A program made the translations under genes and the position numbers. The notes beneath the pieces were generated by a model that had not been told where the DNA came from, searched no databases, and saw nothing but the letters and a program-made list of their open reading frames with translations. Of a stretch of 9,818 nt of DNA, positions 1 to 5,822 are shown piece by piece. The DNA is from Christensenellaceae bacterium. Lineage in GTDB: Bacteria; Bacillota; Clostridia; Christensenellales; Aristaeellaceae. Location of the stretch: NCBI GenBank assembly GCA_017881705.1, contig JADGQP010000073.1, forward strand, positions 1-9,818. Reading direction: 5' to 3'. Positions within the stretch are counted from its first letter, which is position 1. Every line of letters begins with the position of its first letter.

Positions 1-10
1 GTATATTCCA

Positions 11-53
11 TCCGCGCGCCCCCCTTCGTACTGAGACATTGTACGTGCGCGGA
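11..53. repeat. Two-part inverted repeat upstream of the deoB promoter
   Basis: TCCGCGC at 11-17 is the exact reverse complement of GCGCGGA at 47-53. Nested inside, CGTAC at 27-31 pairs with GTACG at 41-45 around a 9-nt loop. The right-hand sides of the two stems are almost contiguous, while the left side carries a C-rich 9-nt bulge. No T-run follows on either strand, so it does not look like a standard terminator. It may be the end of an upstream transcript's structure or an operator; nothing in the window decides this. Confidence 0.35.
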
Positions 54-71
54 GCAGAAATGTAAATAAAC

Positions 72-100
72 TTTTCAAGTACGTCCTTTTCGTGTAAAAT
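72..100 (+). promoter_or_regulatory. Probable sigma-A promoter for deoB-punA
   Basis: TTTTCA at 72-77 (4 of 6 matches to TTGACA) is separated by 17 bp from TAAAAT at 95-100 (5 of 6 matches to TATAAT). It lies in an AT-rich patch that stands out from the GC-rich surroundings, and its -10 ends 28 bp before the deoB start. A start site near 107 would give a short leader carrying the AAGGAGG ribosome site. The -35 match is modest and other registers are possible. Confidence 0.45.
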
Positions 101-128
101 AGAAACCGGAGAATAAGGAGGCGTTTGC

Positions 129-1295
129 ATGAAGCGAGTGTTTCTGATTGTACTGGACAGCGTAGGCGCGGGAGAGCTGCCGAACGCGGCGCAATATGGC
201 GACGTGGGCGCGAGCACGCTGGAGCATACCATCAACGCCGAACATCCGAAGCTGCCCAATTTAACGAAAATCGGCTTTGGCTTTATTCCAACCGTGCCGT
301 TGGAACGTCCGGGGGACGCGAAAGGCGCGGTGGGGCGCGCCGCCGAACGCAGCGCGGGCAAGGACACCACCACCGGCCACTGGGAAATGACGGGCGTTAC
401 GCTGCTGAAACCTTTTCCCACCTTTCCAAACGGCTTCCCCCTGGAGGTAATCGACGCGTTTGAAAAGGCGATCGGCCGTAAAACCCTGGGCAATTACGCC
501 GCCAGCGGCACCGTGATATTGGACGAGCTGGGCGAGGAACATTTGAAAACCGGCGATCCCATCGTATACACCTCGGCGGACAGCGTGTTCCAAATTGCCT
601 GCAACGAGCAGATTATCCCCGTGGAAACCCTGTATGAGTGGTGTAAAATCGCGCGCGATATTCTGAAGGGGGAGTATGCCGTAGGCCGCGTGATCGCGCG
701 CCCGTTTATCGGCTCGCATTCGGGCGAGTTCATCCGCACTCCGCGGCGTGAGGATTTCAGCCTTCCCCCCGTAGGCCGCACACTTTTAGACGCGCTGCAC
801 GAGAAGGGTATTTTCACCATGGGCATCGGCAAGATCGGGGATATCTTCTGCCAGCGCGGTCTTATGGAAAGTGTGCACACCGCGGGCAACCCCGCTTGTA
901 TCAAATTGTGGCTGAAAACCATGAAAAGGGATTTCACCGGCCTGGTTTTCGTGAACCTGGTGGATTTCGATATGGTGTACGGCCACCGCCGGGACGTAAA
1001 GGGCTATGCCGACGCACTGGCGGCATTTGACGAAAAGCTGGGCAAGGCGATGAAACTGGCCCGACCCGGCGACCTGATCCTGATAGATGCGGATCACGGC
1101 TGCGACCCGACCTTCCACGGCACCGACCATACCCGCGAGTATATCCCCGTGGCGGCATGGTCGCCGGAGATGACGGGGCTGACCGAGCTTGGCGACCGAA
1201 GCACTTTCGCTGATATCGCCGCGACCATCGCCGAGCTGTTCGGCCTGCCGGACCGGTTCGGGGCACAATCTTTTGCCGCAGAACTGACCAAATAA
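129..1295 (+). CDS. deoB: Phosphopentomutase
   Basis: This cytoplasmic enzyme interconverts (deoxy)ribose 1-phosphate and (deoxy)ribose 5-phosphate, linking nucleoside breakdown to central carbon metabolism. The 388-residue length is normal for the bacterial alkaline-phosphatase-superfamily type. Visible landmarks are the N-terminal FLIVLDSVGAGELP with metal-ligand Asp10, the phospho-acceptor loop GKDTTTGHWE at about 77-86 containing the catalytic threonine, NLVDFDMVYGH at about 277-286, and the C-terminal metal site DADHGCD...HGTDHTRE (Asp322, His323 and His334 are likely ligands). The ATG is preceded by AAGGAGG at 115-121 with a 7-nt spacer. The stop codon overlaps the ribosome site of the following nucleoside phosphorylase gene, so the two are surely co-transcribed, and the product of one enzyme is the substrate of the other. 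No key residue appears to be missing. Confidence 0.97.
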   Translation: MKRVFLIVLDSVGAGELPNAAQYGDVGASTLEHTINAEHPKLPNLTKIGFGFIPTVPLERPGDAKGAVGRAAERSAGKDTTTGHWEMTGVTLLKPFPTFPNGFPLEVIDAFEKAIGRKTLGNYAASGTVILDELGEEHLKTGDPIVYTSADSVFQIACNEQIIPVETLYEWCKIARDILKGEYAVGRVIARPFIGSHSGEFIRTPRREDFSLPPVGRTLLDALHEKGIFTMGIGKIGDIFCQRGLMESVHTAGNPACIKLWLKTMKRDFTGLVFVNLVDFDMVYGHRRDVKGYADALAAFDEKLGKAMKLARPGDLILIDADHGCDPTFHGTDHTREYIPVAAWSPEMTGLTELGDRSTFADIAATIAELFGLPDRFGAQSFAAELTK

Positions 1296-1307
1296 GGAGG
1301 CATTCCT

Positions 1308-2132
1308 ATGGGTAAGAAGAACTATCTGGAAGATATCGAAGCCGCCGCGAAGGCGATTGAGAAAAAATGCGGCACAGCCGATATCGCGGTGGTGCTGGGC
1401 AGCGGCCTGGGTGACTATGTCGAGGCGCTTACGGACGCCGAGCATATCGATTACAAGGATATTCCGCATTTTCCCGAATCCACGGTACCCGGGCACAAAG
1501 GCCGCTGGCACACGGGCATGCTGCATGGTAAACGCGTGTGCATGATGCAGGGGCGTTTTCACGCTTACGAGGGATACGACCTTAAAGAGGTTACCCTGCC
1601 TGTGCGCGTGATGCAGAAGCTGGGTGTAAAAACCCTGATCGTCACCAACGCGGCGGGCGGCGTAAACCTGAACTTCAACGCCGGCGACCTGATGCTGATT
1701 AACGATGTGATCAACTTCTCGGGTAAAAACCCGCTGACCGGCCCGAACCTGGACGATTTCGGCCCCCGCTTTCCGGACATGAGCCGCGCGCTGGACCGCG
1801 AACTGCAGGCGCTGGCGCTTTCCACTGCGGAAAAGCTGGGCATCCCCCTGCAACAGGGTGTGTATTGCTGGCTCAACGGCCCCACCTTTGAAACCCCTGC
1901 CGAGATTCGCATGGTGCGCACGCTGGGCGCGGATGCGGTAGGCATGAGCACCGTTCCGGAGATTATCGTGGCGCGTCACGGCGGTATGCGGGTGCTGGGC
2001 ATCAGCTGCATCACCAACATGGCCGCGGGCGTGCTGGATCAGCCGCTGAACCATGAGGAAGTCATGGCGATGGGCGATAAGGTAAAAGGTACTTTCCGCG
2101 CGCTGCTGGACGGAATCATCGAAGCGATGTGA
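1308..2132 (+). CDS. punA: Purine nucleoside phosphorylase (trimeric type)
   Basis: The enzyme splits purine (deoxy)nucleosides with phosphate into free base and pentose 1-phosphate, which DeoB then isomerises. The 274-residue length and motif order match the trimeric PNP family rather than the hexameric DeoD type. Motifs are VVLGSGLG at about 28-35 (phosphate binding), PGHKG at 61-65 with His63, GRFHAYEGY at 82-90, TNAAGGVN at 113-120, GPTFETPAE at 191-199 with base-binding Glu195, MST at 213-215, and ITNMAAG with Asn237. By family knowledge, an Asn at the last site goes with preference for 6-oxopurines such as guanosine and inosine. AAGGAGG at 1294-1300 lies 7 nt before the ATG and overlaps the deoB stop; the gap to deoB is only 12 bp. 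The family assignment is very secure; the exact purine preference is inferred. Confidence 0.96.
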   Translation: MGKKNYLEDIEAAAKAIEKKCGTADIAVVLGSGLGDYVEALTDAEHIDYKDIPHFPESTVPGHKGRWHTGMLHGKRVCMMQGRFHAYEGYDLKEVTLPVRVMQKLGVKTLIVTNAAGGVNLNFNAGDLMLINDVINFSGKNPLTGPNLDDFGPRFPDMSRALDRELQALALSTAEKLGIPLQQGVYCWLNGPTFETPAEIRMVRTLGADAVGMSTVPEIIVARHGGMRVLGISCITNMAAGVLDQPLNHEEVMAMGDKVKGTFRALLDGIIEAM

Positions 2133-2139
2133 CCGTTAA

Positions 2140-2167
2140 ACCCCCCCGTGCGGACACTTGGGCGGGT
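2140..2167 (+). other. Imperfect GC-rich hairpin between punA and the protease gene
   Basis: A C-run at 2141-2147 and GTG at 2148-2150 can pair with CAC at 2155-2157 and the G-rich block 2160-2166 around a CGGA loop, with a 2-nt bulge and one C-C mismatch. No T-tract follows (the next bases are AATCCCC), so a strong intrinsic terminator is unlikely. It could weaken read-through into the next genes or protect the punA mRNA 3' end. Confidence 0.3.
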
Positions 2168-2200
2168 AATCCCCATTGATAAACGAAACGAGGCACATAC

Positions 2201-3004
2201 ATGGGCATTTTTTCCCGTATGCAAGCCCTGTGGTCATGGATGACCACCGACCCTCTCGGCTTTTTCATCTACATTCTCTATTTCACCATTGCCGTACTGT
2301 TGACGCTGATGCTGCACGAAATTGCCCATGGATACGTTGCCTACCGCTGCGGCGACCCGACGGCCAAAATGATGGGGCGGCTTACGCTGGATCCCCGCAA
2401 GCACCTGGACGTTGTGGGTACGCTGTGCCTGGTGCTGTTTGGCTTTGGGTGGGCAAAACCCGTGCCTGTAAACCCGCGCAACTTCCGCGGTAATTACCGA
2501 AGGGATGATTTTTTGGTGTCCATCGCGGGCATCGTGACCAACCTGACACTGTTTATCGTAGCGTTACTGCTCGCCACGCTGGTGAACCCGCTTTTATGGA
2601 AGCCCGCGGTGATACAAGCTAACGGCGGCGCCGTGGAGTTCCTCTCCTCCAAAGGGATCGGGTATTCCATCCTGCTCAGCGGCTCCGGAGCAGATTATTC
2701 GCAGTATATGCTTAACCCGTGGCTGATGCACGTACAGCGTTTTCTGCTCATGTTCTCCACCATGAACGTGACCATCGCGGTGTTTAATCTGCTGCCGATT
2801 CCTCCGCTGGATGGTTTTCATGTGCTCAACGATTTAATTCTAAAGGGCAAGCTGACCATGAGCCGCCAGTTTTTCCAGGGCGCGCAGATTGTGCTGCTGC
2901 TTCTGGTATTCAGCGGCGCGCTGAACACTGTGCTTACCACGGTGACGGGCGCGTTGGAAAGCGGCGTGCTGCACCTGTTTCTGCTGATGGAAGGGGTCGC
3001 CTGA
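2201..3004 (+). CDS. Site-2 protease family membrane metalloprotease (M50)
   Basis: This is a multi-pass membrane zinc metallopeptidase of the M50/S2P family. The zinc motif HEIAH is at residues 39-43 inside a hydrophobic segment, followed by the family signature DPRKHLD at about 64-70. The third zinc ligand is expected at Asp204 in NLLPIPPLDG. Hydrophobic stretches lie at about 20-38, 71-83, 104-131, 178-200 and 226-245, with a weaker one near the C-terminus. Residues 131-175 form a soluble-looking insertion between membrane segments. Close clostridial relatives usually sit, as here, directly before scpA, but their substrate is not known to me. The ribosome site (GAGG at 2190-2193) is weak. 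The TGA overlaps the scpA ATG by one base, pointing to translational coupling. It is not assignable to SpoIVFB or RseP: there is no PDZ domain, and the sporulation partner gene is absent here. Confidence 0.9.
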   Translation: MGIFSRMQALWSWMTTDPLGFFIYILYFTIAVLLTLMLHEIAHGYVAYRCGDPTAKMMGRLTLDPRKHLDVVGTLCLVLFGFGWAKPVPVNPRNFRGNYRRDDFLVSIAGIVTNLTLFIVALLLATLVNPLLWKPAVIQANGGAVEFLSSKGIGYSILLSGSGADYSQYMLNPWLMHVQRFLLMFSTMNVTIAVFNLLPIPPLDGFHVLNDLILKGKLTMSRQFFQGAQIVLLLLVFSGALNTVLTTVTGALESGVLHLFLLMEGVA

Positions 3005-3738
3005 TGGCTGTATTCTTCCGCCTTAAGCAGTTTGACGGGCCGTTGGATCTGTTGCTGCACCTGATTGGCAAGGCGAAGATCGACATTAAGGACATATTTG
3101 TAAGCCAGATCACCGAGCAGTTTATCGATGCGGTGCGAACCGCGCCGGACTTTGACCCGGAGGAGGCCAGCGAGTTTATCGCTATGGCTGCGATGCTGGT
3201 GGAGATCAAGAGCCGCGCGCTTCTGCCGCGCCCGCCCAAACCTGAGGAGGACGACCCTGAACAGGCGCTGATTGCGCGCCTGACCGCTTATAAACAGTTG
3301 AAAGAAAGCGCCGAAACCATGGCGGAGTTTGAAAAGAGCGCCCTGCGGGTGTTCGGCAAGCTCCCCGAGGAGATTCCCCTGCCGCCGCCGACCCTGGAAA
3401 TCGATGGGCTTACGCTGGATGCGCTGTGGCAGGCGCTGCTGCGCGTGGCCGAGCGTGCGCCCAAAGGGGAAGAGGAAGCGGAAACCATGCCGCAGGATAT
3501 CCGGCGGGATTGCCACACGGTGGAAGGCTGCATGAAAACCATTCAGAAGCGGCTGCGCGCGGGCGCGACCCGTTTTGAGGAACTATTTGAAGGCAAGCCC
3601 AACCGTGAGGAGATCGTAACCCTGTTTATCGCGCTTTTGGAATTGCTGCGCCTGGGCAAGGCGTATGCCACGCAAAACGATCTGCTTGGCGCTATTACGC
3701 TGCACCAGGGAAGGAGGAAGGCCGTTGGAGACGATTGA
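3004..3738 (+). CDS. scpA: Segregation and condensation protein A
   Basis: ScpA is the kleisin subunit of bacterial condensin: it bridges the SMC head domains and recruits ScpB, aiding chromosome compaction and segregation. The 244-residue protein opens with the family hallmark FDGPLDLLLHLI (residues 10-21), followed by KIDIKDI and an N-terminal helical domain that contacts the SMC neck. EFIAMAAMLVEIKSRALLP at about 58-76 is also typical. A charged, proline-rich linker (about 77-90 and 120-135) leads to the C-terminal winged-helix region (about 180-235), with FIALLELLRLGKA contacting the SMC cap. The ATG shares one base with the TGA of the preceding protease gene. The 3' end overlaps the probable scpB start by 14 bp, so the three genes form one operon. 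Confidence 0.95.
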   Translation: MAVFFRLKQFDGPLDLLLHLIGKAKIDIKDIFVSQITEQFIDAVRTAPDFDPEEASEFIAMAAMLVEIKSRALLPRPPKPEEDDPEQALIARLTAYKQLKESAETMAEFEKSALRVFGKLPEEIPLPPPTLEIDGLTLDALWQALLRVAERAPKGEEEAETMPQDIRRDCHTVEGCMKTIQKRLRAGATRFEELFEGKPNREEIVTLFIALLELLRLGKAYATQNDLLGAITLHQGRRKAVGDD

Positions 3739-4231
3739 AGCGTCCCATATCATCGAGGCCATCCTGTTCGTTTCCGGTGATGCGGTTACCGTGCCGGACA
3801 TCGCGCTGGCGCTGAACATCAGTGAAATGGAAACGATCAGCGCCGTGGAATTTTTGCAAAGGGAATACGAAAGCCAAACGCGCGGCTTTACCCTGCGGCG
3901 CTACGGCGACCACCTCAAGCTGGAAACCCGCGCGGAATATGCCCCGTACGTGGAGCGGATGCTGCAGCCCGTGCAGCGGCAATCCCTTACGCAGGCATCG
4001 CTAGAAACACTGGCGGTGATCGCCTACCGTCAGCCCGCCACCAAAGGCATGGTGGAGCAGGTTCGCGGCGTGAAGTGCGATTATTCGGTGCAGTCGCTGC
4101 TCAACAAGGGATTGATTAAGGAAGTCGGCCGAAAGGAAGCGCTGGGACGGCCGATACTCTACGCGACGACGGATAAGTTTTTGGAGCACTTCGGCATCAG
4201 TGATATCCGGGAACTGCCGACACTCCCATAA
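3725..4231 (+). CDS. scpB: Segregation and condensation protein B (TTG start)
   Basis: ScpB dimerises and binds the ScpA linker in the SMC-ScpAB condensin. The predicted 168-residue product consists of two winged-helix domains, about 1-75 (IIEAILFVSGDAVTVPDIA) and 80-160, with the family signature LETLAVIAYRQPATKGMVEQVRG at about 92-114 (core ETLAVIAYRQP) and the late motif LGRPILYATTDKFLEHFG. I chose TTG at 3725 because AAGGAGGAAG at 3712-3720 lies just upstream and the family N-terminus begins immediately there. An ATG at 3665 in the same frame would add 20 residues read from the scpA coding sequence in another frame and has no proper ribosome site. The start lies 14 bp inside the scpA end, so translation is probably coupled. 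Function is very secure; the start is likely but not proven. Confidence 0.93.
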   Translation: METIEASHIIEAILFVSGDAVTVPDIALALNISEMETISAVEFLQREYESQTRGFTLRRYGDHLKLETRAEYAPYVERMLQPVQRQSLTQASLETLAVIAYRQPATKGMVEQVRGVKCDYSVQSLLNKGLIKEVGRKEALGRPILYATTDKFLEHFGISDIRELPTLP

Positions 4232-4257
4232 AAGGGAGGGCGGTGAAACGCCGTTTT

Positions 4258-4292
4258 AGGGGGAGGGGCTTTGGCCCCTCCCCTTGCCTTTT
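4258..4292 (+). terminator. Probable intrinsic terminator of the protease-scpA-scpB operon
   Basis: GGGGAGGGGC at 4260-4269 and GCCCCTCCCC at 4274-4283 form a perfect 10-bp stem with a TTTG loop, extendable by A4258-T4285 and a G-T pair. A T-rich but interrupted tail (TTGCCTTTT, 4284-4292) follows on the plus strand, 29 bp after the scpB stop. On the minus strand the stem is followed by CTAAAACGG, so it is less convincing as a tmcAL terminator. A smaller hairpin (GGCG 4239-4242 / CGCC 4249-4252) lies just before it. Confidence 0.6.
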
Positions 4293-4313
4293 CCCCTGAA
4301 CGGGGGCAGGGAG

Positions 4314-4331
4314 CCATGCCTGCGGGCATGG
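4314..4331. repeat. Small palindromic hairpin with TGCG loop
   Basis: CCATGCC at 4314-4320 pairs perfectly with GGCATGG at 4325-4331 around a TGCG loop. The central 11 nt, TGCCTGCGGGC (4317-4327), recur exactly at 4367-4377 as the apex of the larger neighbouring hairpin. Flanking CCCCTG (4293-4298) and CAGGGG (4333-4338) can pair and close a wider stem around it. Nothing suggests coding function. Confidence 0.6.
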
Positions 4332-4335
4332 GCAG

Positions 4336-4411
4336 GGGCTTTCCGCTCGCCCCTGCATCCTTCGGGTGCCTGCGGGCGCCCGAAGGTTTCCAAAGGGCGA
4401 GCGGAAAGCCC
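4336..4411. repeat. Compound 76-nt inverted repeat (possible dispersed palindromic element)
   Basis: The outer arms, 4336-4352 and 4395-4411, are perfect 17-nt reverse complements (core GGGCTTTCCGCTCGCCC). Inside, CCTTCGGGTGCC (4359-4370) pairs with GGCGCCCGAAGG (4375-4386) through 12 bp with one G-T pair and a TGCG loop. Short unpaired stretches (TGCAT-type on the left, TTTCCAAA on the right) separate the two stems. The structure lies in a convergent gap and has no T-tract. Its length and architecture resemble dispersed palindromic intergenic repeats, but copy number cannot be seen from one window. Confidence 0.65.
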
Positions 4412-4442
4412 TTTGGGTCGTACCTACAGGTGCGAAGCCTTC

Positions 4443-4460
4443 TCCATGATATATCATGGA
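4443..4460. repeat. Perfect 18-bp AT-rich palindrome at the 3' end of tmcAL
   Basis: TCCATGATATATCATGGA is fully self-complementary. It lies 5 bp past the minus-strand stop codon of tmcAL (TAA, read from 4468 to 4466). As RNA it can form a 7-bp stem with a TATA loop. No T-run follows in either direction, so terminator activity is uncertain. It may act as a 3' stabilising hairpin or a protein-binding palindrome. Confidence 0.45.
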
Positions 4461-4465
4461 AAAGA

Positions 4466-5659
4466 TTATATTTTAATCATTTTATTGCGATACATCATAC
4501 CTGCCGGAAGCCCTGCACCCAATGCCCACAGGTCGTATGCGCGCTCATCTAGCGCGAAAAGCGGATTGTGCGCGTCGCCGTCCGCCGCTTTGGCGATCAC
4601 GGGTATTCGGCTTTGCTTGAAGCCGGTCAGGATGTCGCGGCTGTCCTCACGGAAGCCCAGCAGTCTTGTATATTCCGGCACGGGATGGGCGTTCAGCAAA
4701 TCAGCGGTAACGCCAAGCAATGCGTGGGTTGCAAGCCGGTTCAGGCGTGCGTAGGCGTATCGGCGGGTTTTCAGGCGGGAAAGCAAATCCGTGCGGCTCA
4801 CCGCGAGGTGCGCGGCCTTTTGCACGCGGCCTTCCAGGCCTTCGCTGCAATCCGGCAGGGCGCGAAGCTCTGCCGAACTCATGCCGCGCAAACGGTACAA
4901 CAGCGCCGCGTCCAAACTTTCCGGTCTGTGGCAGGGCTTATCGGCAAGCGAATAGCCGCAGGCGTTTTCCGCCGCGGAAAGATTGCCCGCCAGGAAAGCG
5001 CCGCGCACGGCGGACGCGGATGGATAACCGTCGGCATCTAACGTTTTTTCATGATAGCCGCCCTCGCGGATCACGGGCAAAGGTTCAATAGGGCTATGCA
5101 AGCGCATCAGTGCCCGAAGATAGCATACGCCAAGGATGTTGTTGGGTTGCGACAGAAGGCGTTTTATCGTATCGGGCGAGGCGCCTGCGTCGCCGCGGAC
5201 GGCCAGCGCGGCTGCCGTGGCATCGGCCTGCGCTTTTACGAAGGGCATCCCCTTGGCTAGCGACGCGTGAAGCGCCAGTGTAAATATTATATCGGGATCT
5301 TCCAAAAGGGCGGCGGCGGCTTGCAGCCGGGGCAGCGCGTCAGCTTCCAGCCCGAAGGACAGGTGTGTAATAAAGCCCAGAGTGTTAAGCAGGCTCACCC
5401 CGCCCAGGGCGAAATTTTCAGCCTCGCGCACCGCAAATACGCAAGGCAATTCCAGCACCGCGTCCGCGCCCGCACGCAGGGCGGCTTGAGCGCGAAAGGC
5501 AGGGGAAAACAACGCGGGCATACCGCGCTGGGTAAAGCAGCCGCTCATCACGCATACAATGCGCGCGTCGGGCAGCGCCTGACGAACCAGCGCGAACTGG
5601 CGCGCGTGGCCGCTGTGGAAGGGATCGTATTCGCAAATGATGCCGACGGTAGGCCGCAT
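4466..5659 (-). CDS. tmcAL: tRNA(Met) cytidine acetate ligase (TmcAL, YlbM family)
   Basis: TmcAL makes N4-acetylcytidine at wobble position 34 of elongator tRNA-Met, activating free acetate with ATP. The 397-residue length is typical. The N-terminal nucleotidyltransferase-like fold is marked by VGIICEYDPFHSGH (residues 5-18, HxGH at 15-18), then CVMSGCFTQRG at 36-46 with GMPALFSPAFRAQAALRAGADAVLELP beyond (core LRAGADAVLELP at 61-72). The usual family motif has EYNPFHNGH; here Asp and Ser replace the two Asn. RLLSQPNNILGVCYLRAL in the middle and the RLRG region later are also family-like. The ATG has AAGGAGG upstream with only a 3-nt spacer, but the motif lies so close to the N-terminus that no other start fits. 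It is divergent from pta. In Bacillus subtilis the homologue ylbM stands next to ylbN (yceD) and rpmF, so this is a conserved neighbourhood with pta-ackA in between. Confidence 0.92.
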   Translation of the reverse strand: MRPTVGIICEYDPFHSGHARQFALVRQALPDARIVCVMSGCFTQRGMPALFSPAFRAQAALRAGADAVLELPCVFAVREAENFALGGVSLLNTLGFITHLSFGLEADALPRLQAAAALLEDPDIIFTLALHASLAKGMPFVKAQADATAAALAVRGDAGASPDTIKRLLSQPNNILGVCYLRALMRLHSPIEPLPVIREGGYHEKTLDADGYPSASAVRGAFLAGNLSAAENACGYSLADKPCHRPESLDAALLYRLRGMSSAELRALPDCSEGLEGRVQKAAHLAVSRTDLLSRLKTRRYAYARLNRLATHALLGVTADLLNAHPVPEYTRLLGFREDSRDILTGFKQSRIPVIAKAADGDAHNPLFALDERAYDLWALGAGLPAGMMYRNKMIKI

Positions 5660-5679
5660 GTTCCTCCTTGGCGGCGAAG

Positions 5680-5727
5680 CACGAAACGTTGTGTTTTTCG
5701 TGTGTTCGCGCCTGCGCTTTTTCGTGT
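5680..5727. repeat. Short repeats in the tmcAL 5' untranslated region
   Basis: TTTTTCGTGT occurs twice in direct orientation, at 5694-5703 and 5718-5727. CACGAAA at 5680-5686 is the exact reverse complement of TTTCGTG at 5696-5702, giving a 7-bp stem with a 9-nt loop. Read on the minus strand, this hairpin would fall about 20 nt upstream of the tmcAL start, close to its ribosome site. Any role is speculative. Confidence 0.35.
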
Positions 5728-5734
5728 TTTTCTA

Positions 5735-5763
5735 TTCCATTCCAAGGCAAATGGGTATATAAT
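5735..5763 (+). promoter_or_regulatory. Possible pta-ackA promoter
   Basis: A perfect TATAAT lies at 5758-5763 within TATATAAT, 60 bp before the pta start. The hexamer at the standard 17-bp distance, TTCCAT (5735-5740), is a poor -35, so the promoter may be weak, activator-dependent or use another register. A second weak candidate downstream pairs TTGTAT (5771-5776) with TATTCT (5794-5799), also 17 bp apart. Confidence 0.4.
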
Positions 5764-5770
5764 AACTCGG

Positions 5771-5780
5771 TTGTATACAA
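5771..5780. promoter_or_regulatory. 10-bp palindrome TTGTATACAA in the tmcAL-pta divergent region
   Basis: TTGTATACAA is perfectly self-complementary and lies 8 bp after the candidate pta -10, near the expected transcription start. That position would suit a repressor operator for pta or for both divergent genes. It is short and AT-rich, so chance cannot be excluded. Confidence 0.3.
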
Positions 5781-5822
5781 ATGCAATCAGCTGTATTCTA
5801 TCACATTAGGGAGGAATCCGCC

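Noticed and set aside
786..2054. 422-residue open frame on the minus strand across deoB and punA
   Set aside because: It is the antisense of two clearly conserved genes, has no ribosome site, and its composition (many His, Arg, Gln, Val) is typical of a GC-rich shadow frame.
2176..2493. 105-residue plus-strand frame overlapping the M50 protease start
   Set aside because: It lies in another frame of the protease gene, whose HEIAH and hydrophobic pattern identify the true frame.
4239..4460. CRISPR-like array
   Set aside because: The repeats are individual palindromes of different size and sequence, without regular spacers or cas genes.
4197..4754. Plus- and minus-strand open frames over the hairpin cluster (for example 4284-4754 and 4197-4457)
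   Set aside because: They are translations of palindromic repeats and of antisense tmcAL; low-complexity Pro, Gly and Arg content and no ribosome site.
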